From a bacterium UBP15_UBA6099 (GTDB lineage Bacteria; UBP15; UBA6099), in contig DIWT01000018.1 of assembly GCA_002435745.1 (NCBI GenBank), positions 33,188 to 61,481 on the forward strand: a stretch of DNA of 28,294 bases. The letters are read 5' to 3'. Every line of letters starts with the position of its first letter. The first letter of the stretch is position 1. The notes under the pieces are model-generated. The model saw only the letters and a list, made by a program, of their open reading frames with translations. It was not told where the DNA came from and did not search any database. Made by a program: the position numbers and the translations under genes. Positions 25,432 to 28,294 of this stretch are shown here, piece after piece.

Positions 25432-25617
25432 ATGGCGACAAGTTGGGAAAGCTTGAAGGGAATGGTGGAAGCCGGTTCCTCGGATTATTACAAGTTCATG
25501 GAAGGAAACAACGCCGCCGGAACGCGCGTGCGCAAATCTCTCATGGAAATTAAGAAGTACTGCGACCAGATGAGAAAAGACATTCAGGACGAGAGAAACA
25601 GCCGCTCGGAGAAATAA
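25432..25617 (+). CDS. small histone H1-like (Hc1-type) protein
   Basis: This 61-residue protein is helical throughout. Residues 21-55, with YKFMEGNNAAGTRVRKSLME then IKKYCDQMRKDI, match the Hc1 histone-like family of Chlamydia and many environmental bacteria, whose core reads GNKAAGxRxRKxxxxLKK. Unlike chlamydial Hc1 it lacks a long Lys/Ala-rich C-terminal tail, and it is overall less basic. It would bind DNA non-specifically or bundle with another chromatin protein in the nucleoid. GGAGG at 25419-25423 is eight bases before ATG 25432; GTG 25417 would be inside that site. The gene starts 68 bp after the anchored protein and converges on the PLP lyase, with 12 bp between stops. Confidence 0.8.
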   Translation: MATSWESLKGMVEAGSSDYYKFMEGNNAAGTRVRKSLMEIKKYCDQMRKDIQDERNSRSEK

Positions 25618-25629
25618 AACCCGCGCGCG

Positions 25630-26958
25630 TCACTCCAGCGTGTATATCTGGTTCAGGTAGTTTATCGCGAACTCTTTAGCCGTCGAGCGGTCGGGCAGCG
25701 TCGCCATAACTCCGTACATGACGGCTTCCTGCGACAGTTTTTTAGCGTCGATGCCCCTGACCTCTTCCACAGCCGCCGCAAGATCGGCTATGAACGCGTC
25801 CGCCACCACTGAATGGAACGGCGATACCGTCATGTGCAGGCTGGCCGGCAGTTGCTGCTTCTCGACAAGCCAGTTCTTCTCCTTTAAGGCGTCCGATAGA
25901 GCGTAGACGTTCACGGTGTCGCTCGCGAACGCGAACACCGACGCGCATGGAGAGCCGAGAACCTTCAGATCCGGCATCGCGTTTATCCCTTCCATCAGCT
26001 TGCGGGTGGTCTTCATCGCGATGTCCGCCAGCTTCATATAGCCGCTCTCGCCGAGGAAGTTCATCACAGCCCACGCGGCGGCTATCGCCCCGCCGGGACG
26101 CGCCCCGGACAATGTCGATGTCCCGTAAACTCCTCCCGGGAAATCCGCGTGCGCGAAATATTGTTTCTTCCGCCTCTCGCTGTCCCTATACAGCACAGCC
26201 GAGCACCCCTTGGGGCAGAATCCGTATTTGTGAAGGTCTGCCGACATCGACATCACGCCGGGAACGCTGAAATCGAAAGCAGGGACTTCATATCCCAGTT
26301 GAGCGACGAAGGGCAAAATGAAGCCGCCAAGACAGGCGTCCACATGAAGCCATGCGCCTCTGTCAGCCGCTATCTCTCCCAGAGCCTCGATAGGGTCTAC
26401 CACGCCGTGAGGATATGTCGGAGCGGAAGCCACTATGAGAATTGTGTTCTCGTTCAGCGCGCCTTTCATGGCGTCCACATCCGCCCTGAAATCGTCGCCC
26501 ACCGGAACCCTCACCGGTTTTAATCCGAGATAGTGACAGGCCTTATCCCACGCGGGATGAGCGGTCGAAGGGGCCAGAAGTTCCGGGAATGTGACGTCTG
26601 GCCTCTTCTCGCGGGCGTAGTCTCTGGCGGTCTTCACCGCCATAAGGATGCTTTCGCTTCCCCCGCATGTCAGGCTGCCAACGGTCTTAGCGTCTCCGCC
26701 CAGCAACCCTGCTGTCATCGCGATGACTTCCGTCTCCATCTTCTTGAGGCTCGGGAACGCGAACGGGCTTAATCCGTTCTCCGCGAAATACATCGTATAC
26801 GCTTCCTTGGCCACTTCAAGAACGGTATCCCCCGCATTGTATATCAGGCTGAACATCCGTCCGTTCCGCCAATCGGCGTCCCCGCTTTTAATCTCGTTCA
26901 TTTTCTCAAAAAGCAGTTTGCGGGGAGTCCCTTCCTTAGGCAAATTGAGTTCTCTCAT
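25630..26958 (-). CDS. PLP-dependent lyase, sphingosine-1-phosphate lyase / group II decarboxylase type
   Basis: This 442-residue fold-type I PLP enzyme has CGGSESILMAVKTARDYA (about 98-115) in the cofactor phosphate region. H134 in STAHPAWDKA is the ring-stacking His. D207 in HVDACLGG pairs with the PLP nitrogen. K244 in SADLHKYGFCPKG is the Schiff-base lysine. The sequence is closest in pattern to sphingosine-1-phosphate lyases, which lack the N-terminal extension of glutamate decarboxylases. Tyrosine/aspartate decarboxylases share the same core, so substrate is uncertain. No membrane segment is present, unlike eukaryotic S1P lyase. ATG 26958 has GGAGG six bases upstream on the minus strand; an extension to 27030 has none. 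It stands alone, with no sphingolipid-synthesis gene nearby. Confidence 0.85.
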   Translation of the reverse strand: MRELNLPKEGTPRKLLFEKMNEIKSGDADWRNGRMFSLIYNAGDTVLEVAKEAYTMYFAENGLSPFAFPSLKKMETEVIAMTAGLLGGDAKTVGSLTCGGSESILMAVKTARDYAREKRPDVTFPELLAPSTAHPAWDKACHYLGLKPVRVPVGDDFRADVDAMKGALNENTILIVASAPTYPHGVVDPIEALGEIAADRGAWLHVDACLGGFILPFVAQLGYEVPAFDFSVPGVMSMSADLHKYGFCPKGCSAVLYRDSERRKKQYFAHADFPGGVYGTSTLSGARPGGAIAAAWAVMNFLGESGYMKLADIAMKTTRKLMEGINAMPDLKVLGSPCASVFAFASDTVNVYALSDALKEKNWLVEKQQLPASLHMTVSPFHSVVADAFIADLAAAVEEVRGIDAKKLSQEAVMYGVMATLPDRSTAKEFAINYLNQIYTLE

Positions 26959-27387
26959 TTTTAACCTCCGATGTCCCTCATTAGTTGTCAACGAAACGAA
27001 GCATAACACAATAAGCCCCATATATGCCATTCGTATAATAAATCACAATCAGATTGAGGCCGCAAAAAACGCTGACAATCTCTATTCGCCATTCAACGCA
27101 TTCAAGCAAATTATTGACGAGAATATTTGTATTTCGAGCGATAGCGATTTCGAAGCCTTGTGTTGCTGAAAAATATATTTTATCGGATGTGCTTATTTAG
27201 CCATTTTCTTATATAATAAATCATAGTCAAAGCCAATATATTTTAAGCTCGATTCACAAAACTGAGGAATTAAGTCGATTTTTTCAACTATTTAGGTAGC
27301 TGAATAAATAAATAATGCTTGACAAACGAAAACGCTTTGAATACTATGAAAAATATATATTGTGGATATTAGGTCAAGGAGGATTAT
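26959..27387. other. AT-rich 429-bp intergenic region
   Basis: This is the longest gap in the window, between divergent genes. It is clearly richer in A/T than its surroundings and has no credible reading frame on either strand. The only signal I can support is a promoter at 27319-27347 for the small gene to the right. Confidence 0.6.
27319..27347 (+). promoter_or_regulatory. sigma70-type promoter for the 65-residue orphan
   Basis: A perfect -35 TTGACA (27319-27324) and TACTAT (27342-27347) are 17 bp apart. Transcription would begin near 27354, about 34 bases before ATG 27388. Confidence 0.65.
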
Positions 27388-27585
27388 ATGTCGGCTTCAG
27401 TATCCAGCGTTTCGGCCAATCTGGGCAACGCGGGAATTTCGGGCGGCCCCGGCCAAGCGAAAAGCGTGGTAGAAGCGACACTATACGAATTTCAAAAGGT
27501 CAAGGCGGACACCAACGCTCCTCTTAAAATTCCTGATGCTCGCATAGCTTTCGCTCCCGGAAGCGGCATTGATCTTACAATATAA
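27388..27585 (+). CDS. 65-residue protein of unknown function
   Basis: I do not recognise this small protein. Residues 1-22 are Ser/Ala/Gly/Asn-rich (SASVSSVSANLGNAGIS), residues 23-40 form a short amphipathic helix (AKSVVEATLYEFQKVKAD), and the C-terminal 20 are a Pro/Ile/Ala tail ending IDLTI. There is no signal peptide, membrane segment or cysteine. Its reality is supported by a perfect AAGGAGG (27376-27382) five bases before ATG 27388, a TTGACA promoter upstream and a stem-loop shortly after the stop. The arrangement suggests a monocistronic and well-expressed gene. The Ser/Ala-rich start resembles small flagellum- or structure-associated peptides, but only loosely. Confidence 0.7.
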   Translation: MSASVSSVSANLGNAGISGGPGQAKSVVEATLYEFQKVKADTNAPLKIPDARIAFAPGSGIDLTI

Positions 27586-27604
27586 AAGGTGTTGACGGAC
27601 GTAA

Positions 27605-27623
27605 AAAGCCGGATTACGGCTTT
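27605..27623 (+). terminator. stem-loop after the 65-residue gene
   Basis: AAAGCCG (27605-27611) and CGGCTTT (27617-27623) form a perfect 7-bp stem with a GATTA loop, 20 bp past the stop. Only three Ts follow the GC part, so termination may be leaky. Confidence 0.55.
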
Positions 27624-27660
27624 CAGTGACAAGCTAAAAGGCTCTAATTCAAAAGAGTTA

Positions 27661-27689
27661 TGGACAATGAGAAGGGATGCCGTTATCCT
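27661..27689 (+). promoter_or_regulatory. promoter for tRNA-Arg
   Basis: TGGACA (27661-27666, 5/6) and TATCCT (27684-27689, 4/6) are 17 bp apart. The expected start near 27696 is only a few bases before the mature tRNA end. Confidence 0.55.
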
Positions 27690-27700
27690 TTCATAAGTGG

Positions 27701-27774
27701 GCGCCCGTAGCTCAGCTGGATAGAGTGCGAGACTCCGAATCTCGAGGCCAGGCGTTCGAATCGCCTCGGGCGCA
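27701..27774 (+). tRNA. tRNA-Arg (anticodon CCG)
   Basis: A complete cloverleaf is readable. The acceptor GCGCCCG (27701-27707) pairs with CGGGCGC (27767-27773). The D-arm is GCTC...GAGT. The anticodon stem CGAGA/TCTCG encloses loop CTCCGAA, giving anticodon CCG (reads CGG). The T-arm AGGCG-TTCGAAT-CGCCT is perfect. The discriminator is A 27774. CCA is not encoded, so it must be added by tRNA nucleotidyltransferase. Confidence 0.95.
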
Positions 27775-27823
27775 ATGTTGAGCAATAAGCAACAACAAAT
27801 ATCTAAAAGTGAGGGTGGTTTCT

Positions 27824-28099
27824 ATGGAAATGGGCGCATTTTTGAGGAAGCAACGCCTCAAAGCAGGGTTCACGATTCAGGACATTGTCGATATGGCCGG
27901 AAATCAAATCGACAAAACGACTGTTTCGAGAATCGAGCGCGATGAGAGGAAACTCTCCCTGAAGGCCGGTTACTATTTTTCACAGATTTATGAAATTCCC
28001 CTCGAAGAACTTGCGAGGAAGGAACTCGGCGCTTCAGCATCCCGCATCAAGAAGATTAAACCCACGAAGCGGGCGCGCGGCCGCAAAAAGAAAGCGTAA
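27824..28099 (+). CDS. small XRE-family helix-turn-helix regulator with basic tail
   Basis: The 91-residue protein has a single Cro/C1-type HTH in residues 1-65: GAFLRKQRLKAGFTIQDIVD, then a recognition helix with KTTVSRIERDERK, and a closing ISQIYEIPLEELAR-like helix. The last 20 residues, rich in Lys and Arg (RIKKIKPTKRARGRKKKA), form a basic tail not needed by the HTH fold; it may add non-specific DNA affinity. There is no sensor domain. I start at ATG 27824 because GAGGGTGG is five bases upstream; a GTG at 27809 overlaps that site. Only 49 bp separate it from the tRNA-Arg, with no promoter visible between, so read-through from the tRNA promoter is likely. A strong terminator follows. The target is unknown. 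Confidence 0.82.
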   Translation: MEMGAFLRKQRLKAGFTIQDIVDMAGNQIDKTTVSRIERDERKLSLKAGYYFSQIYEIPLEELARKELGASASRIKKIKPTKRARGRKKKA

Positions 28100-28137
28100 G
28101 CTAAAGACTGCGGTCACCATCAGTTTCAGCATGTATA

Positions 28138-28166
28138 AAAAAGCCCTCGGTCAGGGGCTTTTTTTA
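28138..28166 (+). terminator. intrinsic terminator after the XRE gene
   Basis: A-rich sequence plus GCCCT (28143-28147) pairs with GGGGC (28154-28158), extended by A-T pairs into a run of seven Ts (28159-28165). With A-tracts on the left, it may also work on the minus strand. Confidence 0.85.
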
Positions 28167-28224
28167 TTGTTTTATGTGAATTTTTTCTCAATCTTTCCTT
28201 CTTCTGTATGATTCGATTATGCTA

Positions 28225-28253
28225 TTGTCATATTTATTTCGCTGTATTAATAT
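28225..28253 (+). promoter_or_regulatory. promoter for the gene leaving the right edge
   Basis: TTGTCA (28225-28230, 5/6) and TAATAT (28248-28253, 4/6) are 17 bp apart in an AT-rich tract after the terminator. The remaining bases to 28284 hold the AAAGGAGA binding site. Confidence 0.5.
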
Positions 28254-28284
28254 TTACATTATCATTTCGGAAAGGAGACAGGTT

Positions 28285-28294
28285 ATGAGAGGAA
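28285..28294 (+). CDS. start of a further gene, cut by the window edge
   Basis: ATGAGAGGAA begins here (Met-Arg-Gly), ten bases before the end. AAGGAGA at 28271-28277 is seven bases upstream and a promoter lies at 28225-28253, so the start is credible. Nothing can be said about the product. Confidence 0.6.

Noticed and set aside
26959..27318. Non-coding RNA or riboswitch in the AT-rich gap
   Set aside because: No extended stems or known riboswitch core sequence could be found by eye.
27701..28099. Integrated element using tRNA-Arg as attachment site
   Set aside because: No integrase, and I see no second copy of the tRNA 3' end within the window; the XRE gene alone is not enough.
1..28294. 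CRISPR array, insertion sequence or toxin-antitoxin locus
   Set aside because: No regularly spaced repeats, transposase motifs or paired small overlapping genes are visible; the XRE protein has no partner toxin frame beside it.

Overview
The window reads as ordinary chromosome of a diderm (Gram-negative) bacterium. It has moderately high GC, clear AGGAGG-type ribosome binding sites, sigma70-like promoters, signal peptides, a lipobox protein and a very large protein that ends like an outer-membrane beta-barrel. The gene mix (GH57 branching enzyme, GH38 mannosidase, Fe-S and flavin proteins, acyl-CoA dehydrogenase, a sphingosine-phosphate-lyase-type PLP enzyme and a Chlamydia Hc1-like mini-histone) suggests an anaerobic or facultative member of a poorly sampled phylum. 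I cannot assign a taxon from the sequence alone. I see no insertion sequence, phage gene, CRISPR array or rRNA.

Layout. 1-170 holds a long hairpin. 171-1838 encodes a GH57 glucan branching enzyme. 1997-6111 is a two-gene operon with a 4-bp overlap: an SbcD/Mre11-like protein followed by an SbcC/Rad50-like ATPase. 6185-7657 is a polytopic GT-C-type glycosyltransferase. 7749-9303 is an overlapping pair, an Fe-S protein and a DUF169 protein. 9471-13913 encodes a 1480-residue secreted protein with a Pro/Lys/Glu-rich linker, four related beta modules and a C-terminal barrel. A convergent minus-strand gene (13935-15350) encodes a TrmA/RlmD-type rRNA uracil methyltransferase and is divergent from a short-chain dehydrogenase (15441-16208). 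A membrane protein (16351-16983) and an NADPH-FMN-reductase-like Fe-S flavoprotein (17023-17616) follow. A strong promoter at 17683-17711 drives a lipoprotein and a secreted protein of unknown family (17752-20299).

Then come an acyl-CoA dehydrogenase (20585-21739), a minus-strand GH38 alpha-mannosidase (21808-24477), a secreted thioredoxin-fold-like protein with a C-terminal membrane anchor (24653-25363), a 61-residue Hc1-like protein (25432-25617), a minus-strand PLP lyase (25630-26958), a 65-residue orphan with strong expression signals (27388-27585), tRNA-Arg(CCG) (27701-27774), a small XRE-type regulator (27824-28099), a good terminator and the first codons of a further gene at the right edge.

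The most unusual unit is the SbcCD-like operon. The nuclease subunit keeps its first metal motif but has lost most of the other metallophosphoesterase ligands. The ATPase carries a hydrophobic membrane-hairpin-like segment where the zinc hook would be. This looks like a membrane-tethered, probably nuclease-dead relative of the Bacillus YhaO/YhaN type. Next in interest are the giant barrel protein with repeated modules and docking-like helices, the tail-less Hc1-like protein, and the Fe-S protein with a Cys-to-Ser change in one cluster motif.
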